From positions 62,001 to 126,000 of the forward strand of contig JABLYA010000007.1 of NCBI GenBank assembly GCA_013177855.1: a DNA stretch of 64,000 bases, written 5' to 3'. How positions within the stretch are numbered: position 1 is the stretch's first letter; every line of letters begins with the position of its first letter. This document shows, piece after piece, positions 55,384-62,217 of this stretch. The notes beneath the pieces were generated by a model. That model saw only the letters and a list, made by a program, of their open reading frames with translations, made no database searches and was not told the origin of the DNA. The position numbers and the translations under genes are program-made. This stretch comes from Ignavibacteria bacterium. Lineage in GTDB: Bacteria; Bacteroidota; Ignavibacteria; Ch128b.

Positions 55384-55398
55384 TTTATATATTAAAAA
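55384..55398 (-). promoter_or_regulatory. late-type promoter-like element (minus strand)
   Basis: TTTTTAATATATAAAG on the minus strand, about 20-35 bases before the GTG at 55364. Confidence 0.45.
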
Positions 55399-55479
55399 TA
55401 AAAAACAAAATATATAATTATAGAAAATTTAATATAAACAAAAAATCATAACACGTATATAATAGTATATTCCAGATTT

Positions 55480-55896
55480 ATGAATTTTTTAAAACGAACA
55501 ATAATAAAAATTAGAATTTATGTCAGAAAAAAACTCAAAGACAGAGTTAGTTTCACGACAGAACATGAGAAAATTTGTTTCGAAATTTTTAGGAAATATT
55601 TATATAATCATGATAGTAAATTATTTATGTCTCCAGAAATAACAGACATAAGTAAATTAAATTCATATAAAAGATATATATGTCTTGGTGAATTAGATAA
55701 TCCAAATGTAGCTATTATTATAACACATTCAAATATAAAAATTATAAATCATACATATGTATATACTATTGATATAAACAAACAACTTTATATCAAAATG
55801 ATAGAAATGTTTGATAGAAAATTAATCAAAGAAAGAAATATTATGGAGAATGCTATTTACAGGAATATAACAGAAGGTCTTTCAAAATTAGTATAA
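55480..55896 (+). CDS. unknown 138-residue phage protein
   Basis: MNFLKRTIIKIRIYVRKKLK is a basic amphipathic leader without a clear membrane span. The rest is alpha/beta (KRYICLGELDNPNVAIIITH; SNIKIINHTYVYTIDINKQL) with a helical end. No family recognised. It is closed by a strong bidirectional terminator. Confidence 0.5.
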   Translation: MNFLKRTIIKIRIYVRKKLKDRVSFTTEHEKICFEIFRKYLYNHDSKLFMSPEITDISKLNSYKRYICLGELDNPNVAIIITHSNIKIINHTYVYTIDINKQLYIKMIEMFDRKLIKERNIMENAIYRNITEGLSKLV

Positions 55897-55901
55897 AAAA
55901 G

Positions 55902-55933
55902 AAAGAGTGGTTTTTAAACCACTCTTTTTTTTT
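55902..55933. terminator. bidirectional terminator
   Basis: AAAGAGTGGTTT (55902-55913) pairs with AAACCACTCTTT (55916-55927), flanked by A and T runs. Confidence 0.8.
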
Positions 55934-56084
55934 CTTTATTTTTGTCTTTTATTTTTAACATTTGTTTTCGTGCCTTTAAAATAACTTTGTTTATTGAACC
56001 TTCAAATGAGTCTAATACATTTTCAGCGAAAAATTATTTTATTTTGTGAAATGTGAATATATATTATATATTTATAATTAATGA

Positions 56085-56101
56085 TTTTTTAATATATAAA
56101 A
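56085..56101 (+). promoter_or_regulatory. late-type promoter-like element
   Basis: TTTTTTAATATATAAAA, 13 bases before the kinase-like ATG (56114), is a full match to the motif. Confidence 0.5.
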
Positions 56102-56113
56102 TAAAAAATTTTA

Positions 56114-56751
56114 ATGAAATATCTTAAAAAAATTGAATCCTATTTAGAACCAATTAAATCAATTTTAATTACTGGTTTTGAAACTCTTATGTATAATACG
56201 CATTTAGTTCAAGACCAAGTAAGGAATAATCTTGATGATTTTATATCAGAGTTAGATACAAAAAAATTTGAAGCCAAGTTTGGAAAGATTACAAAATTTT
56301 TGGGTGCTGGTGTTTTTGGTGCTGTATTTCAATTAAATAATGGTAAAATATTAAAAATAACTTTTGATTTTCACGAAGCACCTTTCCTTTATGAGTATTG
56401 TAAATTGAAAAGAACACCTGGTTTAGTTAAAATAGATGATGTTTTTAAAATAAAATTTGGTGATACAAATGCCTATATAATCACAAGAGATCCTATTCAA
56501 GTAGTTAAAAATAAAGATTATCCAGAAGAAATCAAAAGAGCACAAGACGCTATGTACAAGATAAGTCCTATATGGAGAGGAACACACGAAGGTAATTTCG
56601 GAATTCAAAATGGTGAAGTCGTTTTGTATGATGGTTTTTGCAAAAAAGCAAAAGTTGATGAATCAAAAATACCGTTTTTGGATATAACAAAAAATCATTA
56701 GAAAAAATTATAGGTGATTATTTTAATCATATGAAAGATAGAAAAAATTAA
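56114..56751 (+). CDS. kinase-fold protein with capsid-targeting-like N-terminus; catalytic Asp apparently lost; 3' frameshift
   Basis: MKYLKKIESYLEPIKSILIT is the leader. Kinase-like landmarks are the glycine loop GAGVFG (residues 64-69), K81 in ILKIT, H158-x-x-N161 (GTHEGN) and D173 (YDGF). Compared with D-x-H-x-x-N of the 648 protein, the Asp position is Gly here, so it may be a pseudokinase or use a different base. The frame stops at TAG 56701. Adding one A to the preceding A run continues KSLEKIIGDYFNHMKDRKN to TAA 56751, giving about 212 residues. Like the 648 protein it is a minimal kinase. An upstream helical insert (about residues 20-55) is unique. Confidence 0.6.
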
Positions 56752-56754
56752 GTT

Positions 56755-56898
56755 ATGATTATAATTCAAAAATATGCTGGTTTATGGGTGTTAAAAAAAG
56801 AAGATGGTGAGTATAACCAAGAAGATAGGGACATGATTGAAAAAATATTAAATGTCATATGGGGATCATTATTAAAAAATAAAATAGAACAATGTTAG
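56755..56898 (+). CDS. 47-residue unknown protein
   Basis: MIIIQKYAGLWVLKKEDGEY continues with a helix (EDRDMIEKILNVIWGSLLKN). It ends TAG and overlaps the next ATG. Small strand-helix protein, no assignment. Confidence 0.45.
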   Translation: MIIIQKYAGLWVLKKEDGEYNQEDRDMIEKILNVIWGSLLKNKIEQC

Positions 56899-57191
56899 TA
56901 GATGATATTTTTATAGCAAATTTAGATGGTGAATCAACATTTAAACTTAAAGTTAAAGATAACCCTAGTGTTTGGGGTATTATAGAAAAGGAATATAGTA
57001 AAAATTTAAGAAAGGAAGTTTTCGCTATTAAATATTATTGGAATAATGTGTATCAAGATACAAAATATGCAGATGATATGGAGCAAGCCAAAGAAAAATT
57101 AAAAAGAATTTTAAAACAAGTACTTGATAAAATTACTAATATGAAATATATTCAAACATACAAAAATTTTAATAACAATGAAATATCTTAA
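56892..57191 (+). CDS. unknown 99-residue protein carrying a leader-like peptide at its C-terminus
   Basis: MLVDDIFIANLDGESTFKLK leads an alpha/beta domain that ends AKEKLKRILKQVLDKITN, a copy of the K-L-K-R-I-L motif seen at C-termini at 9-16 kb. The last 16 codons (from ATG 57141) read MKYIQTYKNFNNNEIS, a capsid-targeting-like peptide in the same frame. It could be an in-frame remnant of a following gene or an independently translated 16-residue peptide. The stop overlaps the next gene's ATG (57178). Confidence 0.5.
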   Translation: MLVDDIFIANLDGESTFKLKVKDNPSVWGIIEKEYSKNLRKEVFAIKYYWNNVYQDTKYADDMEQAKEKLKRILKQVLDKITNMKYIQTYKNFNNNEIS

Positions 57192-57636
57192 ATTATATAA
57201 AGCATTTGAAAATCTTTTAGATCAATTTTTAGATGAGATGCACAATAGAATAAAGGTTAGTAAAACCAGAGATGAAAAAATTCTCAATGTTGTTGCTAGT
57301 CAGTTTAGATTCTATCTTGAAGAAAAACATCCTGAAAAACTAACCGAATATTTATATAGAATATCTGATGGTGAAGACCCAAGGAAAGTGATATTAGAAA
57401 TAAGTAAAACTTGGGTTAGAGATGATGAACTCTTTGAAATGATTCACGAAATTTTTCCTAAGTATGAAGTTACTTGTATAAAAGACACAAAAGATGGATA
57501 TAAATATGATATAACAGTCGGCAATACATATACAATTACTGATAATTTTATAGAAGATGGTGAAGAATATGTTGAGTTAGAATTTAATGATTCTGACGAA
57601 CCATACTTTACTTTTCCTAAAAGTTGGTTCATATAA
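57178..57636 (+). CDS. unknown 152-residue protein with capsid-targeting-like N-terminus
   Basis: MKYLKLYKAFENLLDQFLDE is the leader. The middle is helical (ILNVVASQFRFYLEEKHPEK). The C-terminal 60 residues form a small beta-barrel-like unit (YEVTCIKDTKDGYKYDITVG; NTYTITDNFIEDGEEYVELE), resembling an SH3-type fold. No enzyme motif. It overlaps the preceding frame by 14 bases and is followed 15 bases on by the amidoligase-like gene. Confidence 0.55.
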   Translation: MKYLKLYKAFENLLDQFLDEMHNRIKVSKTRDEKILNVVASQFRFYLEEKHPEKLTEYLYRISDGEDPRKVILEISKTWVRDDELFEMIHEIFPKYEVTCIKDTKDGYKYDITVGNTYTITDNFIEDGEEYVELEFNDSDEPYFTFPKSWFI

Positions 57637-57648
57637 TTAATATATATT
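57637..57648 (+). promoter_or_regulatory. late-type promoter-like element
   Basis: TTAATATATATT between the 57178 stop and the ATG at 57652. Confidence 0.4.
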
Positions 57649-57651
57649 CTT

Positions 57652-58713
57652 ATGAAATATCTAAAATCTATATTAGAGTTCAATAGAAAGGATAGAAATT
57701 TATTACTTTCATCTGGAATAAATGAATTATTCACTGTTGCTTTTGAATTTGAGTTAGAATGTGATGATCCAAAATATATTACAAAGGATGAACTTAGTAC
57801 ATATATGAAGGATATCAAGAAAAGACTTATCGATGATTCAAAAAAAAATGGTGTCTATGATGAAAATGTAATAAATTATTTAATTGAACTAATAGATTTA
57901 ACAGATTTGGAATACACTTTTAATATGTTAGAAAAACCATCTGTAGTAAGAAATATTAATAAAGAATTATTATCCATATTATTTAAATTATTAGATGATT
58001 ATGAAGATATAGAAATCGAAGAAAGTGATACAAATTTAGATTATGGTATTGAAATGATAGCTAAACATTTACCAAATTTTTATAAAAAATGGAAAGATGA
58101 ATTGAAATTTAATTTTGATCAAACTTTAAATAGAGGTATAGAATTTTCACCAAAAAAATATGTTATAAGTTTAGATACAGCAATTCAAATGATTAATGAT
58201 TTTTATGATGATTTTGAAAAACAAAATTATTGGTATCAAGATGATACAACATCAATACATATAAATTTAGGTTTTACAAGACCTGTAAAGTGGAATATTA
58301 CAAAAGGATTAATAATGTTAGGTGAAATAGACAAAAGGAGTGTTCCTTTTGTATACCAAGGAATTGAAAGTAGAATTGAAACAAATTACACTAGAAGTTT
58401 ATTAAAAGATATTGATAAATTATTAAAGAAAAAGATACAAAAAAGTGGTATAAGAGATTTGAAAGTGATTGAAAAAGAAATAGAGAAAATGATTGGTAAT
58501 AGTATAAAAAAATTTGGTGCAAAAGCTTTTTCTGTTAATATTGAAAGAATTAAAAATGATAATTATGTTGAATTTAGACATATTGGAGGTAAAGTAGATA
58601 GAAAATTAGTGATAGACAAACTTATGTATTTGTCATATATATCATATTTAATGACAACAAATTATAAGCAACAAGATTATTATAAGAAACTTTATAAATA
58701 TATTTTTGATTAA
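57652..58713 (+). CDS. amidoligase-like protein with capsid-targeting-like N-terminus
   Basis: MKYLKSILEFNRKDRNLLLS leads into FTVAFEFELECDD, identical over nine residues to the 11352 protein. It also has LNRGIEFSPKKYV, TTSIHINLGF and DNYVEFRHIGGKVDRK. The order and spacing of E-x-E, H-I-N-L and E-F-R match the glutamine-synthetase-fold COOH-NH2 ligase (amidoligase) group. At 353 residues it is nearly the same length as the 11352 paralog, and the two are alignable throughout. It is the last phage gene before the TonB segment. Confidence 0.62.
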   Translation: MKYLKSILEFNRKDRNLLLSSGINELFTVAFEFELECDDPKYITKDELSTYMKDIKKRLIDDSKKNGVYDENVINYLIELIDLTDLEYTFNMLEKPSVVRNINKELLSILFKLLDDYEDIEIEESDTNLDYGIEMIAKHLPNFYKKWKDELKFNFDQTLNRGIEFSPKKYVISLDTAIQMINDFYDDFEKQNYWYQDDTTSIHINLGFTRPVKWNITKGLIMLGEIDKRSVPFVYQGIESRIETNYTRSLLKDIDKLLKKKIQKSGIRDLKVIEKEIEKMIGNSIKKFGAKAFSVNIERIKNDNYVEFRHIGGKVDRKLVIDKLMYLSYISYLMTTNYKQQDYYKKLYKYIFD

Positions 58714-59012
58714 TTATTTGTAAATTATTATAGCATAGCAAGAATAGATGATTTTGAAAGTTTAGTTTTTTGATTTATCCTACTAACGATTTTTTGAAAT
58801 AATACCTAATAATAGTTATTATAATTCCAATTTAAGTTTAATATTAACTGATAGGTGTACCACATCTCCTTTCACAACGGCAGATTTGTATTGTTTTTCT
58901 TTGGCTTTAGCTTTGGTTTCTGTTTTTCCCTTTTGTTTATTTTTCGGCGAATTTTATTTTTAATAAAAATTAATGGCATTATTTTTGAGAAATTCCATAA
59001 AAATATTTTATC
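58714..59012. other. gene-free junction between phage and host-type sequence
   Basis: No complete gene. On the minus strand 58855-58950 reads like the Lys-rich C-terminus of a host protein (KGKTETKAKAKEKQYKSAVV), so the join to host DNA lies near 58740-58850. The rest is AT-rich without signals I can defend. Confidence 0.35.
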
Positions 59013-59686
59013 ATGGAAACGAAAAAAATATTTACGTTAATTTAGACAAAAAAAGAATCTTGTTTTTCGAAATAGGATTAGTCGTAATACTATTTTTAGT
59101 ACTTGTTGCATTTGAATGGGAAATATTACCAGAAGAAAATAATTTTTTTAGCAATAACGATGTAACCATTATTTACGAAGATATAATTCAAACAACACAA
59201 AACGAACCTCAAAAGCCTAAAATAATTCCTCCCCTTCCACAAGTTGACATAATGAAAATAGTTGATAATTCAAAAAAACTAGAAACGGAATATAAAATTG
59301 ATGACACAGAAGCAAACGATTCTACTAAAATAATTGTCAATCCAATACCTGAAGTCGAAGACACTATGGTTTATGATTCTTGGAAAGTAGAAAAAATGCC
59401 AAAATTTGTTGGTGGAGATGAAGCTCTCTACAAATGGATTCAAGACAACATTAAATATCCTAAAGAATTAAAAGAAATTGGAATCGAAGGAATAGTAGGT
59501 ATTCAATTTGTTGTTGATAAAGATGGGAAAGTAAAAAATATTGAAATTATTAGAAGTTTAGACCCTGATTTAGATAAATATGTTTTAAATAAAATATCCG
59601 AAATGCCTAATTGGGAACCAGGATTTAAAGATAGTAAGTATGTTGCTGTCAAATACGCTTTACCAATAAAATTTAAGCTATATTAA
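59013..59686 (+). CDS. TonB-type energy transducer, host-derived, frameshifted at the start
   Basis: The C-terminal 90 residues (MPKFVGGDEALYKWIQDNIK, then YPKELKEIGIEGIVGIQFVV, LDKYVLNKISEMPNWEPGFK) are the TonB C-terminal domain of the Bacteroidetes type, with the Y-P-x-x-A/L-x-E-x-G-I-x-G-x-V core. Upstream are one transmembrane span (IGLVVILFLVLVAFEW) and a Pro-rich periplasmic linker (KPKIIPPLPQVD). ATG 59013 (METKK) is out of frame by one base at a run of seven A. With eight A it reads METKKNIYVNLDKKRILF, the usual start; the in-frame ATG 58973 gives an unconvincing leader. It transduces proton-motive force to outer-membrane receptors. Confidence 0.8.
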
Positions 59687-60506
59687 TTTTCTTAGCTTTT
59701 TTGTTTGATGTGTCGTAAATTGAAAATTTAACATCATTATATAAAGATGAAATTTCACCAAAATATTTTTTAATAGTTTTGACATTTCCAGAATCATCAT
59801 CAGAAAATCCTATTCTTGTTTCACCATCTATTATATTTGCATACTTTTTAACTTTATTAATAAATTCATTCAATGCTTTTAATTTTGATTGTTCTGGTGA
59901 TGCAGAATCAGAAGTAATTTTATATTTATTTATAAAACTTGGTGATGATATTCCTACAAAATCACAATTGTCTAAATATCCACTAACCAGTGTTTTAAAA
60001 GTGTTCTGTCTTAAAATATCAAAATTCTGAACAAACAAATCTTGAAACGCAGTTAAATTAGCACCCATTTCAGTTCTTTCTTCTTTATTCATTGCATTCC
60101 ATATAATCCATTCAACCGCTTCTCTTATTGTATCTGGTTCATGACCTCTTGCTGTAATAATTGCAAAAATAGAACCTTTCATTAAACACTCAATAAACTT
60201 ATTCCAACTTGGACCAAATTGTTTATTCTTAATTGCTATCTTTACATCTTCAATAAAAGCATTTCTACCTCTTGGACCATTATCTCTAAAATCACTAAAA
60301 GAACCTGGAATTGTTCTCCAATTATCTAATTTTCTTACTTTTGAAAATTCTTCAGTAGAAACATCTACTGGAACCCAGTGTCCATTATCTTTTTTTTCCA
60401 TGTGTATTTTCGTTGGCATAATTAATATATTATCATCCCAATCAAAAGCATAATATTTTAATATCGGTTTGTTCTTTTCTAATATAAAATTAGTATATCT
60501 CTTCAT
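59673..60506 (-). CDS. HAD-superfamily protein with capsid-targeting-like N-terminus
   Basis: MKRYTNFILEKNKPILKYYA leads directly into FDWDDNILIMP, the HAD motif I D22-x-D24. ITARGHEPDTIREAVEW is motif II (T/S), and RIGFSDDDSGNVKTIKKYF is motif IV (D-D-D). A helical insert of about 60 residues sits between motifs II and IV. This is a phosphatase or phosphotransferase fold of 277 residues. Leader residues 1-10 carry a potential I-L-E processing site right before the catalytic domain, so cleavage would leave the enzyme intact. Its 3' end overlaps the convergent TonB gene by 14 bases, which supports a junction there. Confidence 0.75.
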   Translation of the reverse strand: MKRYTNFILEKNKPILKYYAFDWDDNILIMPTKIHMEKKDNGHWVPVDVSTEEFSKVRKLDNWRTIPGSFSDFRDNGPRGRNAFIEDVKIAIKNKQFGPSWNKFIECLMKGSIFAIITARGHEPDTIREAVEWIIWNAMNKEERTEMGANLTAFQDLFVQNFDILRQNTFKTLVSGYLDNCDFVGISSPSFINKYKITSDSASPEQSKLKALNEFINKVKKYANIIDGETRIGFSDDDSGNVKTIKKYFGEISSLYNDVKFSIYDTSNKKAKKINIA

Positions 60507-60525
60507 TTTTGAGAATTTAATTTTA

Positions 60526-60541
60526 ATTTATATATTAAAAT
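60526..60541 (-). promoter_or_regulatory. late-type promoter-like element (minus strand)
   Basis: TATTTTAATATATAAAT on the minus strand, 20-35 bases before the HAD gene start at 60506. Confidence 0.5.
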
Positions 60542-60651
60542 ACTGAAACAAAAAACTTTACTTTCCATCCGTCTTTCAACTGTTCATTTACTTCTTTGTC
60601 ACGTTCTATGTTTCTTTGAATTTTTTTTAACCAAAAGTTTTGATTGCTTTT
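60535..60651 (-). pseudogene. 3' fragment of a Vsr-type endonuclease
   Basis: The minus-strand frame KSNQNFWLKKIQRNIERDKE then VNEQLKDGWKVKFF matches the conserved F-W-x-x-K-I-x-R-N-x-x-R-D-x-x-V-x-x-x-L-x-x-x-G-W stretch of Vsr-type mismatch endonucleases. The catalytic N-terminal part is absent. It overlaps the HAD gene's promoter-like element. Confidence 0.6.
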
Positions 60652-60733
60652 AATAATTTTTTAATTTTTTAAATTGATTTATTTACCATAATCTTTTTAT
60701 TTTATATAAAATTTAACACCATATGAAAAATCT

Positions 60734-61957
60734 TTAATTTTTCTTTAACCAGGTCTTAGTTTTTTTGTCAAAAACAATCTTATCCAAATATATTAAATCA
60801 AATTCATCAATAGAAAAAAAATTATCTAACTTTAGAGATTTATAAACGTTTGGATTTTTTGCAGCTTTTACTAGATCATTTAAATCTATAATATTTTTCA
60901 ATTTGTTTTGAGCATCATATTTATTTTTTTCTTTTTCTATAAGTTTTGAAAACAATTTATTCCACAAGAATACAGGAAATCCTTTCTTTAACATTTTTGT
61001 TGCTTTTAATATACCAGTTGTATCATTATCATAAAAAAATTTTAATTTTAAATCTGCATCACTTTCTGTTAAAAATTTTAATAAATCTTGGTCATTTTTT
61101 GCACCAACCATACCAATAGAATTCGGATAGAATATAGAATCTAAGAAACCTTCAAATATTGTTATAGGTTGTTCAAAATCTATATTTAATATATTATAAA
61201 AGTGAGATAGTTTGTTGTAAGATATAGCTTCCATTTCATCTATAGGCTCATTTGGATGAATATAATTATATAATTCTTCAAATTCAACAATCTTATAAAA
61301 CCTCTTGTTTCTATCTTTTTCAAGATTTCTTAACTGAATACCTAATATTTTCTTTTTATCACCTAATGTCATATTCATATTAATCATAACTGGTGTATAA
61401 TAAACAACTTTATTATCTTTTATAACCCTATAAATACCCTGGTATATTTGTGAAAAATTTTGTATTAACCTTTCATATTTTAAATATTGATAAACATGTG
61501 AATTTTTTTGAACAGGTTTAATATCATATAACCAAGAATTTTTATAATTATTAAAATGTTCCATAAATTCTTCAATATCTATCAACTTATTAAGTTCTTC
61601 AAGAATATATTCATCAGTTTTCTTATAAGTAGTGTGTTCATCTATATACTTATATAATTTAATACGATTGTCTATGTCAATTGGTTCATTAAAAGTATCA
61701 CAAAATTTTGTAAATGTCATACTTATATCACAATTAAAACATTTGAATCTTAAATTATCTACATATAGATTACCACGTTTTTTATGGTCAGATTTTGCTG
61801 AATCACCACAAATTGGACATGCAAAGTTCAAACGATCAGGTTGTGTGTCGTTTGGAAAAGATTTTATGACTTTCTTAGGATTAGACTTGTGTGTTTTATC
61901 TAAGATACATTGAATCTTTGATTTAATATAGCCTAAGTTTAAATCAGAACTTTGCAT
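60734..61957 (-). CDS. phage DNA primase (zinc-binding plus TOPRIM domains)
   Basis: ATG 61957 gives 407 residues. LNFACPICGDSAKSDHKKRG and LRFKCFNCDISMTF form the N-terminal C-x2-C...C-x2-C zinc finger. A TOPRIM domain follows (PITIFEGFLDSIFYPNSIGM with the catalytic Glu; KLKFFYDNDTTGILKATKML with D-x-D). This order is that of DnaG/T4 gp61-type primases without the C-terminal helicase-binding domain. It primes lagging-strand synthesis. It is transcribed from the 61.96-62.05 kb side, with RNase HI elsewhere in the window as a replication partner. Confidence 0.88.
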   Translation of the reverse strand: MQSSDLNLGYIKSKIQCILDKTHKSNPKKVIKSFPNDTQPDRLNFACPICGDSAKSDHKKRGNLYVDNLRFKCFNCDISMTFTKFCDTFNEPIDIDNRIKLYKYIDEHTTYKKTDEYILEELNKLIDIEEFMEHFNNYKNSWLYDIKPVQKNSHVYQYLKYERLIQNFSQIYQGIYRVIKDNKVVYYTPVMINMNMTLGDKKKILGIQLRNLEKDRNKRFYKIVEFEELYNYIHPNEPIDEMEAISYNKLSHFYNILNIDFEQPITIFEGFLDSIFYPNSIGMVGAKNDQDLLKFLTESDADLKLKFFYDNDTTGILKATKMLKKGFPVFLWNKLFSKLIEKEKNKYDAQNKLKNIIDLNDLVKAAKNPNVYKSLKLDNFFSIDEFDLIYLDKIVFDKKTKTWLKKN

Positions 61958-62046
61958 CAAAAAAAAAAAGAATTGTTTTTTAATTTATATGACTATTTTA
62001 ATGGTTTGTTTGATTTTGAAATGTTTTTTATTTTAATATTTTGCTG

Positions 62047-62054
62047 TATCTTTG
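62047..62054 (+). promoter_or_regulatory. Bacteroidetes-type -7 element (TATCTTTG)
   Basis: AATATTTTGCTGTATCTTTG precedes the small gene at 62078 by about 24 bases. Confidence 0.55.
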
Positions 62055-62077
62055 TAAACAATTAAAAAATTAAAATT

Positions 62078-62181
62078 ATGACAGAAAATTGTATAAGCAC
62101 TTATATGCTGATGCTCTAATAGCTATTGTGAAATCTCTTCACACACAAGCATCATATGGAATAACAAAAAATAATTATTAA
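62078..62181 (+). CDS. about 34-residue protein, frameshifted
   Basis: ATG 62078 reads MTENCI, then breaks. The adjacent frame gives KHLYADALIAIVKSLHTQAS and YGITKNNY to TAA 62181. A helical micro-protein with its own promoter. Confidence 0.35.
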
Positions 62182-62205
62182 TTTTTAATTTACTAATATT
62201 TTTTG

Positions 62206-62213
62206 TATCTTTG
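62206..62213 (+). promoter_or_regulatory. Bacteroidetes-type -7 element (TATCTTTG)
   Basis: AATATTTTTTGTATCTTTG lies only four bases before the ATG at 62218, implying an almost leaderless transcript. Confidence 0.5.
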
Positions 62214-62217
62214 AATT

